In this document: piece after piece, positions 1 to 6,265 of the stretch
Layout of the letters: every line of letters starts with the position of its first letter
Position numbering within the stretch: the first letter of the stretch is position 1
Assembly: GCA_946885545.1 (NCBI GenBank)
Contig: CAMPGP010000065.1
Coordinates: 1 to 9,416 of the forward strand
Direction: 5' to 3'
Length of the DNA: 9,416 nucleotides
Source of the DNA: an uncultured Altererythrobacter sp.
GTDB lineage: Bacteria > Pseudomonadota > Alphaproteobacteria > Sphingomonadales > Sphingomonadaceae
Notes under the pieces: model-generated
Databases searched by the model: none
Told to the model about the DNA's origin: nothing
What the model saw: the letters and a program-made list of their open reading frames with translations, nothing else
Made by a program: the position numbers and the translations under genes

Positions 1-590
1 TCCAGCGCCTTTCGCAGAAGAGCCGCGCGGCGGGCATCCACCTGATCATGGCGACCCAGCGCCCCTCGGTCGACGTCATCACCGGCGTGATCAAGGCCAA
101 CCTGCCGACACGGATCAGCTTCCACGTCACCAGCCGGATCGACAGCCGCACGATCCTGGGCGAACAGGGTGCCGAGCAACTGCTGGGCAAGGGCGACATG
201 CTCTACAAGCCGTCGAGCGGCGCCATGGTGCGCGTCCACGGCCCGTTCGTGAGCGACGAGGAGGTCGAAGCGGTGGCCGACCACTGGCGCGGACAGGGCA
301 AGCCCGAATACGTCGACGCGGTGACCGAGGAGCCCGAGGACGGCGGCTTCAGCTTCGACGACGAGCTGACCGCGAGCGACAATCCGGAAGAGCGCAAGTA
401 CCGCCAGGCGTGCCAGATCGTGTTCGAGAACCAGAAGGCGAGCGGAAGCTGGCTCCAGCGCCAGATGGGCGTCGGCTACAACACCGCCGCCAAGTGGATC
501 GAGAAGATGGAGGAAGAGGGCCTCGTCGGCCCCGCCAACCACGTCGGCCGCCGCGACATCTACCGCGACCGCGACGGGAACCCGCTCTAG
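1..590 (+). CDS. ftsK: DNA translocase FtsK, C-terminal part (5' end outside the window)
   Basis: FtsK is the septum-located, ATP-driven DNA pump that moves chromosome ends and activates XerCD recombination at dif during division. Only the last 195 codons are here; the reading frame is open from base 3, so the ATG at 48 is internal and not the start. The segment begins in the RecA-like motor fold, with the highly conserved ATQRPSVDVITG strand, the KANLPTRISF stretch and the SRTILGEQGAEQLLG block. After an acidic linker (about bases 310-390) comes the gamma domain, a winged helix of about 60 residues (RQACQIVFENQKASGSWLQR to GRRDIYRDRDGNPL), which reads polar guide sequences on DNA. The stop TAG at 588-590 overlaps the stop of the convergent minus-strand gene. 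Family assignment is very secure; total length and membrane part cannot be seen. Confidence 0.97.
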   Translation, partial: QRLSQKSRAAGIHLIMATQRPSVDVITGVIKANLPTRISFHVTSRIDSRTILGEQGAEQLLGKGDMLYKPSSGAMVRVHGPFVSDEEVEAVADHWRGQGKPEYVDAVTEEPEDGGFSFDDELTASDNPEERKYRQACQIVFENQKASGSWLQRQMGVGYNTAAKWIEKMEEEGLVGPANHVGRRDIYRDRDGNPL

Positions 591-1129
591 GGCGTTTCGA
601 TGATGATTGGCGGTGGCGGAGAGGATTCCGTCGCCGGAGCGCCGCGGCGCGGCCTGAAATCGATATCGAGCGGGGTGATGTGGCCGTCGTCGCGAACGCG
701 GATGGTGACCATGCCCTGCAGGTCGGGATCGGCGAGGCGACGTTCGAGCTGCGCCGCGCGGTCCTGCGGGACGTAGAGCCGACCGCTGGCCAGACCGCCC
801 GCCGGATCGTTCCAGCCGCCAATGGCGCGCACAGGGTTGTCGCACGGGGCACCGGCGGCGGGGCGACGAACGCGCGCGATGCGGGGCGCCTCGCCTTCGA
901 TGCACAGGGTCTGTTCGAGCGCGAGGTTGGTGCGGCGGCCTTCGAGGCCGGGCCACTGATAGGTGTAGATCACGTAGTGCCCGCGCAGCAGGTCGCGCGG
1001 ATCGTAGCCCGCGATCGGCACTTCCCACACGGTGCCGCGTTGCGCCGCCACATGCGTGCTCGCCCAGCTTGCGGCGAGGCCGACGAGCGGCAGCGCGAGC
1101 GCCGCGGCGAGCGCCAGGCGGGCGTTCAT
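587..1129 (-). CDS. GDYXXLXY-family protein, predicted membrane-anchored
   Basis: A 180-residue protein of unknown function. It has an N-terminal hydrophobic segment (about residues 4-22, ALAAALALPLVGLAAS), which is a membrane anchor or signal, followed by a soluble domain. The family signature sits at about residues 43-57: DPRDLLRGHYVIYTY, a variant of the usual GDYxxLxY with His in place of Asp and Tyr in place of Leu. It ends in a proline-rich tail (PPPP then IIIETP). The start chosen is the ATG at 1129. It is preceded by a strong AAGGAG ribosome site 8 bases upstream and overlaps the stop of the DUF2157 gene as ATGA. An in-frame ATG 54 bases further upstream lies inside the neighbour and lacks these signals. 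Proteins of this family commonly sit beside DUF2157 or DUF4401 membrane proteins, as here, so the pair probably works together; the role is unknown. Confidence 0.85.
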   Translation of the reverse strand: MNARLALAAALALPLVGLAASWASTHVAAQRGTVWEVPIAGYDPRDLLRGHYVIYTYQWPGLEGRRTNLALEQTLCIEGEAPRIARVRRPAAGAPCDNPVRAIGGWNDPAGGLASGRLYVPQDRAAQLERRLADPDLQGMVTIRVRDDGHITPLDIDFRPRRGAPATESSPPPPIIIETP

Positions 1130-2277
1130 GCCGCAGGCTCCTTCGCCGGGGCGAGATGGCTCGAAACGCGCACCGCAATCCATGCGACAGCAAGGATCAG
1201 CAGGCCCGCGAGGATCAGCCCGAAGCCGCTGGTGAGCAGGTCGCTGGCAAGTTCGAAGCTAAGGATCACGAGCCGCAGCGCCACCGCGCCGACCGCAAGC
1301 TGGAACACGTCGCGCCAGCCGCCGTGGAACGCGGCGACCCCGATCGCGACCCACAGCGCCAGGAACAGCAGCGCCGCGCCCAGCCCGCTGCCGTCGACCG
1401 CATGGGCGAGCAGCAGCGAAAGCGCGGCGGCGGCGAGTGTGGCGGCGGTGCCGGTTTCGGACGGGCCGCGCCGCGCGGCGAGCGTCAGCACCGCGGCGAG
1501 CATACCGACCCCCGCCTGCGTGGCCTGCGTGCCGATGGCGAAGAACCCGTCTCCCTCTCGGTCGAAGTCGCCGAACCCGCTCGCGACCGCCATCAGAGAG
1601 GCGCAGATCAGCACGTACAGGAACCCGAGCTGCTCCAGCCGTCGCCAGAACGCGGGCCGCGCGCTGCGTTCCAGCCGCCACGAACCGAGCGGGACGAGCA
1701 GCACGGGCAGCGCAGTGGCGAGCCCCATGAGGAAGCCCGAGCGTTGCTCCGCCTCGAAGCCGAACAGCGGGCGGGTGGGGTTGGCGAAGTCCCAGCAGGT
1801 GAAGATCAGCACGCCGGTGAACAGCAGTGCGGTCATCCAGCTCGCGCCGCGCAGCATTATCAGCGGACCGAACAGCGCCAGCCACAGCGCCATCGGCTGC
1901 CACAGCGGAGAGCTGGTCTGGTACACCTGGCCCAGGTGTCCCATGAAGCCGAGGCCGAGCACCGCGAGCACGAACAGCAGGGCTTCGTGCGTCCACGGGT
2001 TCTTCGCCAGCAAGCCCTCTCCGCGCAGCCACAGCGCCGCCGCGAGCCCGCCCATCAGCGCGAAATGTACCGCGAGCCGCGCCAAACCCGGAATGTCCTG
2101 CCAGTTGGCGGCGACGACCGAGATCACGCCGAGCCCGACCGCCAGCGCGCCGATGCCGATCACCGCCCACAGCGCGAAGGGGCGCGCGTTGGCGTCCTCC
2201 CACGTGCGGATCGCCGCGGCCGTCTGCGCGTCGATCAGCCCGGCGCGCTGCCAGGCGGCGAGTTTGCGGTCGATCAC
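1126..2277 (-). CDS. DUF2157 domain multi-pass membrane protein
   Basis: A 383-residue integral membrane protein of unknown function. The N-terminus is a short soluble helical region (IDRKLAAWQRAGLIDAQTAA, with the ensuing AIRTWEDANA), typical of DUF2157. It is followed by roughly eleven hydrophobic segments, the first being FALWAVIGIGALAVGLGVIS (about residues 34-53) and the last near residues 350-370. The start is GTG at 2277. It lies 21 bases after the ligD stop, in the same reading frame as ligD, and no earlier start is possible because that stop closes the frame. No good Shine-Dalgarno sequence precedes it, so translation may depend on ribosomes arriving from ligD. It overlaps the next gene by four bases (ATGA). 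Linkage to the GDYXXLXY protein supports a joint membrane complex; any tie to DNA repair is only positional. Confidence 0.85.
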   Translation of the reverse strand: MIDRKLAAWQRAGLIDAQTAAAIRTWEDANARPFALWAVIGIGALAVGLGVISVVAANWQDIPGLARLAVHFALMGGLAAALWLRGEGLLAKNPWTHEALLFVLAVLGLGFMGHLGQVYQTSSPLWQPMALWLALFGPLIMLRGASWMTALLFTGVLIFTCWDFANPTRPLFGFEAEQRSGFLMGLATALPVLLVPLGSWRLERSARPAFWRRLEQLGFLYVLICASLMAVASGFGDFDREGDGFFAIGTQATQAGVGMLAAVLTLAARRGPSETGTAATLAAAALSLLLAHAVDGSGLGAALLFLALWVAIGVAAFHGGWRDVFQLAVGAVALRLVILSFELASDLLTSGFGLILAGLLILAVAWIAVRVSSHLAPAKEPAA

Positions 2278-2298
2278 GGCGAAGGGTCTATGCGGCGC

Positions 2299-4818
2299 TC
2301 AGAGATCGGGCAAGCGCTGTTCGGCGAAGCCCCATCCCGCCAGCGCCTTCGATTTCGCGCGCGTGTGGAGCTTCTTCGCGTCCGAAATAGAGAACGGATG
2401 CGCGTCGTCGAAGCCCTTCAGCTCGCCCCAGGCGATCGGGATCGCCACCGGCGCGCCTTCGCGGGCGCGGGCCGAATAGGGCACCACCGCGGTGCTGCCG
2501 CGCTGGTTGCGCAGCCAGTCGATGAAGATCTTTCCTTTGCGCTTGGCCTTGCTCATCGTCGCGACGAAACGCTCGGGCTCGGCCATGCTCAGCGCTTCGG
2601 CGAAGCGCTTGGCGAAATCCTTGTGCTCCTCCCACGAGTGCTCCGGCGTCAGCGGCACCACGACATGGACGCCTTTGCCGCCCGAAAGCATCGCGAAGCT
2701 GGCGAGGCCAATGTCGGCAAGCTTCTTGCGGATGTCGTTCGCCGCCTGTTTCACGTCCTCGAAGTCGAGGCCTTCGTCGGGGTCGAGGTCGAAGATCATC
2801 CGGTCGGGCTGCTCGACATCCGTGCTGCGAGCGGCCCAGCCGTGAAACTCGATCGTGCCCATCTGCACACAGGCGAGCAGCCCGGCGGAATCCTCGACAT
2901 AGAGGTAATCCTCGGTCCCGCCATCCTTCTCGCGGATCGGGACATGGTGGACGTGCGGGCCGAACGATCCGCTGTCGTGCTTCTGGAAGAAGCACTTCTT
3001 CGCCCGCCCCTGCGGACAGCGCACCAGGCTGATCGGGCGCTGCGCGGCGAACGGCAGCATCAGCGGGGCGACGCTTTCGTAGTAGTCGGCGAGCTCGCCC
3101 TTGGTCTGGCCGCTTTCGGGGAAGATCACCCGGTCGCGGCTGGAAATTTCCACTTCGTCGGCGTCCGTGCCCGGGGTGGTGGCGGGGGTTTCCGGGGTCA
3201 CGTCGCTCGCCTCCTTGTCGCCGCGCAGGCCGAGGAAGCTGCCGTGGCGCACGTTGCCGTCCGCGGTGAATTCGGCGAAGGCGATCTCGGCGACGAGTTT
3301 CGGGGTCAGCCATGTGACCCCGCGCGACGATGCCTTGTCGACTTCGGCGGGCGGTGTCTTGCGCTCCAGCCGCGCCATCTTCTCGGCGAGGTCGACCATC
3401 GTGTCCTGCGTGAAACCGGTACCGACGTTGCCCTTGTAGACCAGCGCATCGCCTTCGTGCTGCGCGAGCAGCAACGAAGCGAACGGCCGCCCCTTGGCGC
3501 TCGATTTCTTCCACCCGATCACCACGAATTCCTGCCGCAGCGTGCACTTGACCTTGACCCAGCTCTTGGTGCGGCTGCCGCGATAGGGGCCGTCGACCGT
3601 CTTCGAGATGATTCCTTCCTGCCCCGCATCGCACATCGCGCGGTAGAGCTTCTCGCCCGCGCCGATCACGTGGTCGGCGATGTGGATCGGCGGCTTCGCA
3701 TCGCTCAGTAGCGCATCGAGCCGTTCCTTGCGCTCGATATTGGGCAGCTTGGCGAGGCTCTCCCCTTCGACCTCGATCAGGTCGAAGGCATGGAAGGCGA
3801 GCTTGTCGCTGGCTTTCTGCGATCCGTGGCCGCGCTTGAGCACCTGCTGGAGCGCGGAGAAATCGGGGTTGCCGCCTTTGCCGTAGGCGACGATCTCGCC
3901 GTCGATCAGGCACGGTGGCAGATCGAGCGCGGCAAAGGCTTCGGCCAGCGGGGCGAACTTGTCGGTCCAGTCCTTGCCGCTGCGGGTGTAGACGTGCACG
4001 TCGCCGCCCGCTGCGGCGACCAGCGCGCGATAGCCGTCGAACTTGATCTCGTGCATCCAGCGATTGCCGGTCGGCACCGTATCGACCAGCGTCGCCAATT
4101 GCGGTTTTCGGAATTTGGGCGGCTTGCCCGACGCCTTTTTCCGCGCCGGCTTCGCCTTTTTCGCGTTGTGCGCGCCCGCTTTCGCCATTTCCGTGGCGAA
4201 ATCCTGGCCCTTTTTGCCCGCGAGCGAGTGCTCCCCGCCCTTGTCGGCGGCGATTTCGGCCATCGAGCGCCCCGTCAGAACACTGTTCAGTGCGTGTTCG
4301 ACCAGTGTATCGCCCGGTTCAGCGTGTTCGTCGGCAAGTTTGCGCAGCAGCCAGTTCTCGCGCTTCTCGCCCTTGCGCGGCTTCATCCGCACCAGGAGCC
4401 ACTCGCCCTTCATCCGCTCGCCGTCGAGCGTGAAGTGGAGGTGCCCGTTCTCGATGTCCTTCCAGCTCTTGCCCTCGACCGGGGCCCAGGTGCCCTTGTC
4501 CCACAGCATCACCGTGCCGCCGCCGTATTCGCCCTTGGGGATCGTGCCTTCGAACTCGGCGTAGGACAGCGGGTGGTCCTCGGTCCGCACCGCGAGGCGC
4601 TTGACCTCGGGGTCGGGCGAGGGGCCCTTGGTCACAGCCCACGACTTGAGTACGCCGTCGGCCTCGAGCCGGAAGTCCCAGTGGAGCCGGGTCGCGGCGT
4701 GTTTCTGGACGATGAAGCGGTTGCCGCCCTTGCTGCTGGCACGCTTGCCCGAAGGTTCGGCGGTTTTCCCGAAATCCCGCTTGCGGTTGTATTCGGCAAG
4801 GGGATCCCGCTTGCTCAC
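2299..4818 (-). CDS. ligD: DNA ligase D, multifunctional NHEJ enzyme (PE-LIG-POL order)
   Basis: Ligase D processes and seals double-strand breaks held by Ku. The 839-residue product has all three domains in the Pseudomonas-type order. The phosphoesterase domain spans about residues 30-165, with QKHAATRLHWDFRLE supplying H40, H46 and D48, and EDHPLSY supplying H82. The ATP-dependent ligase has its catalytic lysine K259 in EIKFDGYR and is followed by an OB fold to about residue 540. After a Thr/Pro/Asp-rich linker comes the archaeo-eukaryotic-primase-type polymerase, about residues 556-839, with DLDP (D677, D679), SGGKGVHV near 712-719 and D767 in IDWLRNQRG. All key catalytic residues look intact. 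The start is GTG at 4818, overlapping the mgtC-like stop as GTGA, with GAGGA about 9 bases upstream; the next in-frame ATG would remove most of the phosphoesterase domain. Mycobacterial ligase D has the domains in another order (POL-PE-LIG). Confidence 0.96.
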   Translation of the reverse strand: MSKRDPLAEYNRKRDFGKTAEPSGKRASSKGGNRFIVQKHAATRLHWDFRLEADGVLKSWAVTKGPSPDPEVKRLAVRTEDHPLSYAEFEGTIPKGEYGGGTVMLWDKGTWAPVEGKSWKDIENGHLHFTLDGERMKGEWLLVRMKPRKGEKRENWLLRKLADEHAEPGDTLVEHALNSVLTGRSMAEIAADKGGEHSLAGKKGQDFATEMAKAGAHNAKKAKPARKKASGKPPKFRKPQLATLVDTVPTGNRWMHEIKFDGYRALVAAAGGDVHVYTRSGKDWTDKFAPLAEAFAALDLPPCLIDGEIVAYGKGGNPDFSALQQVLKRGHGSQKASDKLAFHAFDLIEVEGESLAKLPNIERKERLDALLSDAKPPIHIADHVIGAGEKLYRAMCDAGQEGIISKTVDGPYRGSRTKSWVKVKCTLRQEFVVIGWKKSSAKGRPFASLLLAQHEGDALVYKGNVGTGFTQDTMVDLAEKMARLERKTPPAEVDKASSRGVTWLTPKLVAEIAFAEFTADGNVRHGSFLGLRGDKEASDVTPETPATTPGTDADEVEISSRDRVIFPESGQTKGELADYYESVAPLMLPFAAQRPISLVRCPQGRAKKCFFQKHDSGSFGPHVHHVPIREKDGGTEDYLYVEDSAGLLACVQMGTIEFHGWAARSTDVEQPDRMIFDLDPDEGLDFEDVKQAANDIRKKLADIGLASFAMLSGGKGVHVVVPLTPEHSWEEHKDFAKRFAEALSMAEPERFVATMSKAKRKGKIFIDWLRNQRGSTAVVPYSARAREGAPVAIPIAWGELKGFDDAHPFSISDAKKLHTRAKSKALAGWGFAEQRLPDL

Positions 4819-5285
4819 GGGGTATAGTCCTCGTCGGGCAACCAGCGCCGCTCGATGATCCGCAACACGGTGAGCATTACCACCGAAATTCCCGCACCGA
4901 TCGCCACCAGCGGCCATTGCGCGGCTCCGCAGGCGATGCCGATCACCGCCGCAAGCCACAGATGCGCGGCGGTGGTGAGGTTCTTGACCTGCCCGCCGCT
5001 GAACACGATCAGCCCCGCGCCGATAATGCCGATGAAGGCACCGGTCGCCTCGAACACGCGCAGCGGGTCCATCCGCTCGCCGCCGAGCTGATTGTAGAGC
5101 GCGATGATGGAGACCGTCATCGCCGCGGCCGAAAAGCAGATCAGGCCGTGCGTGCGCAGGCCCGCCGCATGGCCGCGAAGCTCACGGTCGAGGCCGAGGA
5201 TCAGGCCTAGGATCGCGGCGGCGCCGAGGCGCGAGAGCAGGTCCCAGTCGATCCAGTGGATCAGGATCGGGTCGTTGAGGTCCAT
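4815..5285 (-). CDS. MgtC/SapB-family inner-membrane protein
   Basis: A 156-residue membrane protein. The family signature follows the first membrane span: LILGLDRELRGHAAGLRTHG (about residues 28-47), matching the G-x-x-x-G-L-x-R-E-x-x-G-x-x-A-G-L-R-T-H pattern of MgtC/SapB proteins. Further hydrophobic spans lie at about 48-64, 80-96, 106-120 and 124-141. The soluble C-terminal domain of virulence-type MgtC is absent, so this is the short form. MgtC proteins are linked in other bacteria to magnesium limitation, acid or intramacrophage survival and modulation of ATP synthase; the role here is unknown. The ATG at 5285 overlaps the ku stop by one base (TGATG), with no strong ribosome site, and its stop overlaps the ligD GTG. 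It is therefore sandwiched and probably translationally coupled inside an end-joining operon, which is unusual. No magnesium-responsive leader is visible. Confidence 0.87.
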   Translation of the reverse strand: MDLNDPILIHWIDWDLLSRLGAAAILGLILGLDRELRGHAAGLRTHGLICFSAAAMTVSIIALYNQLGGERMDPLRVFEATGAFIGIIGAGLIVFSGGQVKNLTTAAHLWLAAVIGIACGAAQWPLVAIGAGISVVMLTVLRIIERRWLPDEDYTP

Positions 5286-6142
5286 CAGGCGCTTTTCTTC
5301 TTCTTGGTGGTGGTGGCCGACTTTCCGGTGGTGGTCTTCTTCTTGCCGGGCTTGTCGTCCTTCACCGATTTCTTCAGCGCGGCCATCAGGTCGATGACGT
5401 TGGACTTGCCCGAGCCGCTCGGCTCCTCGACGTCCTCGAGGATCTTCTTGCCCTTCGCCTTGGCCTTCTTGTCGACGAGCTTCTTCAGCGCATCGACGTA
5501 GCGGTCGTGGAATTCCCCCGCATCGAACGGGGCGCTCTTCTTGTCGATCAGGCTGCCGGCGAGTTCGAGCATTTCCTTGTCGGGTTTGCTGGCGGGAATA
5601 TCCTTGAAATAGGTCTGCGCGCGCCGGACCTCGTCCTCGTAGCGCAGGGTCTCCATGACGATGCCCTTGCCGCAGGGCTTGAGGCTGACGAGCATCTCGC
5701 GCCCGCGCACCGACAACTGCCCGAGCGCGACCTTCTTCTTCTGCCGCAGCGCCTCGCGCAGCACGACGAAGGCTTCCTCCGCCAGCTCGTCCTGCGGCAC
5801 GACGTAGTAGGGCTTCTCGAAATAGAACACGTCGATCTCGTCGGCATCGACGAACTGGACCAGCTCGAGCGTCTTGCGGCTCTCGATCTTCACCGCCTCG
5901 ATCTCGTCCTCCTCGAGCAGCACGTAGTTGCCCTTGGATATCTCGAAGCCTTTGACGATCTCGTCCCGGTCGACCGGGCCAATGCCCTGGACGACCTTCT
6001 CGTAATTGATCGGCTTGCCGCTGGGCTCGTGGATCTGGCGGAAGGATATCGCCGCGCCGCTCTTGGTCGCGGCGTAGACTTCCACCGGGATCGAGACCAG
6101 CGCCAGTCTGATCTGCCCCTGCCAATAGGCGCGTGCCGCCAT
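5285..6142 (-). CDS. ku: Non-homologous end-joining protein Ku
   Basis: Bacterial Ku is a homodimeric ring that binds double-strand DNA ends and recruits ligase D. The 285-residue product begins MAARAYWQGQIRLALVSIPV, the classic Ku N-terminus, and keeps the beta-barrel core through about residue 235 (FRQIHEPSGKPINYEKVV, VDADEIDVFYFEKPYYVVP, LRYEDEVR). A conserved C-terminal patch, NVIDLMAALKKSV (about 248-260), matches the segment known to contact ligase D. It is followed by a Lys/Thr-rich basic tail of about 25 residues, probably a DNA-binding extension. I chose the ATG at 6142 because GAAGGGG lies 9 bases upstream. The ATG at 6151 directly abuts that site, and the one at 6205 would reach into the pstS terminator. 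It is first in the cluster, with ligD two genes downstream, so co-expression is expected. Confidence 0.95.
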   Translation of the reverse strand: MAARAYWQGQIRLALVSIPVEVYAATKSGAAISFRQIHEPSGKPINYEKVVQGIGPVDRDEIVKGFEISKGNYVLLEEDEIEAVKIESRKTLELVQFVDADEIDVFYFEKPYYVVPQDELAEEAFVVLREALRQKKKVALGQLSVRGREMLVSLKPCGKGIVMETLRYEDEVRRAQTYFKDIPASKPDKEMLELAGSLIDKKSAPFDAGEFHDRYVDALKKLVDKKAKAKGKKILEDVEEPSGSGKSNVIDLMAALKKSVKDDKPGKKKTTTGKSATTTKKKKSA

Positions 6143-6151
6143 CGCATTCAT

Positions 6152-6158
6152 CCCCTTC
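6152..6158 (-). promoter_or_regulatory. Ribosome binding site that decides the ku start
   Basis: On the minus strand this reads GAAGGGG. It lies 9 bases before the ATG at 6142 but has zero spacing to the ATG at 6151, so it favours the shorter 285-residue Ku. Confidence 0.6.
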
Positions 6159-6206
6159 GCTAGCGGCGAGTCAGCGCTCGACGCGAGGAATCGTTTCCGG
6201 GGCATG

Positions 6207-6240
6207 AAAAAGGGGCGCCGGCCCGCAAGCCGACGCCCCT
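6207..6240 (-). terminator. Rho-independent terminator after pstS
   Basis: A 12-bp stem joins 6211-6222 (AGGGGCGCCGGC) to 6229-6240 (GCCGACGCCCCT) with a single mismatch and a six-base loop. On the minus strand the stem is followed by a run of five T residues (complement of 6207-6211). It begins about 26 bases after the pstS stop codon, the usual spacing. There is no T run in the plus direction, so it works one way. It separates the phosphate module from the ku cluster, leaving roughly 64 bases between the terminator and the ku ATG for a ku promoter; I cannot identify that promoter with confidence. Confidence 0.85.
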
Positions 6241-6265
6241 CTATCGCTGTGGTGCGGAGCGCGTG

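Noticed and set aside
410..3711. Very long plus-strand open frames (410-2479 and 1069-3711) opposite the GDYXXLXY, DUF2157 and ligD genes
   Set aside because: They are antisense shadows in GC-rich DNA: low-complexity Arg/Ala/Gln-rich translations with no recognisable domain, lying opposite well-supported genes.
2288..3913. Minus-strand open frame of 541 codons inside ligD
   Set aside because: It is the alternate frame of ligD with an Arg-rich composition and no family resemblance; ligD itself is intact.
4816..4959. ATG-initiated extension of ligD to 4959
   Set aside because: It would overlap most of the 3' third of the mgtC-like gene and adds residues unlike ligase D. The GTG at 4818 has the overlap and ribosome-site signals.
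3790..6163. Plus-strand open frames 3790-4827 and 5507-6163
   Set aside because: They lie antisense to ligD and ku, with no domain and a composition typical of shadow frames.
6211..6240. The hairpin near ku as a bidirectional terminator or a riboswitch
   Set aside because: There is no T run on the plus side and no plus-strand gene to end; the structure fits a simple one-way terminator of pstS.
6143..6265. A GGAAAC...CGTC pattern in the ku leader as a general-stress EcfG promoter, and a GAATC (6188-6192) CcrM methylation site
   Set aside because: The spacing between the GGAA and CGT elements is wrong for EcfG, and a single GANTC site carries no weight. The ku promoter stays unidentified.
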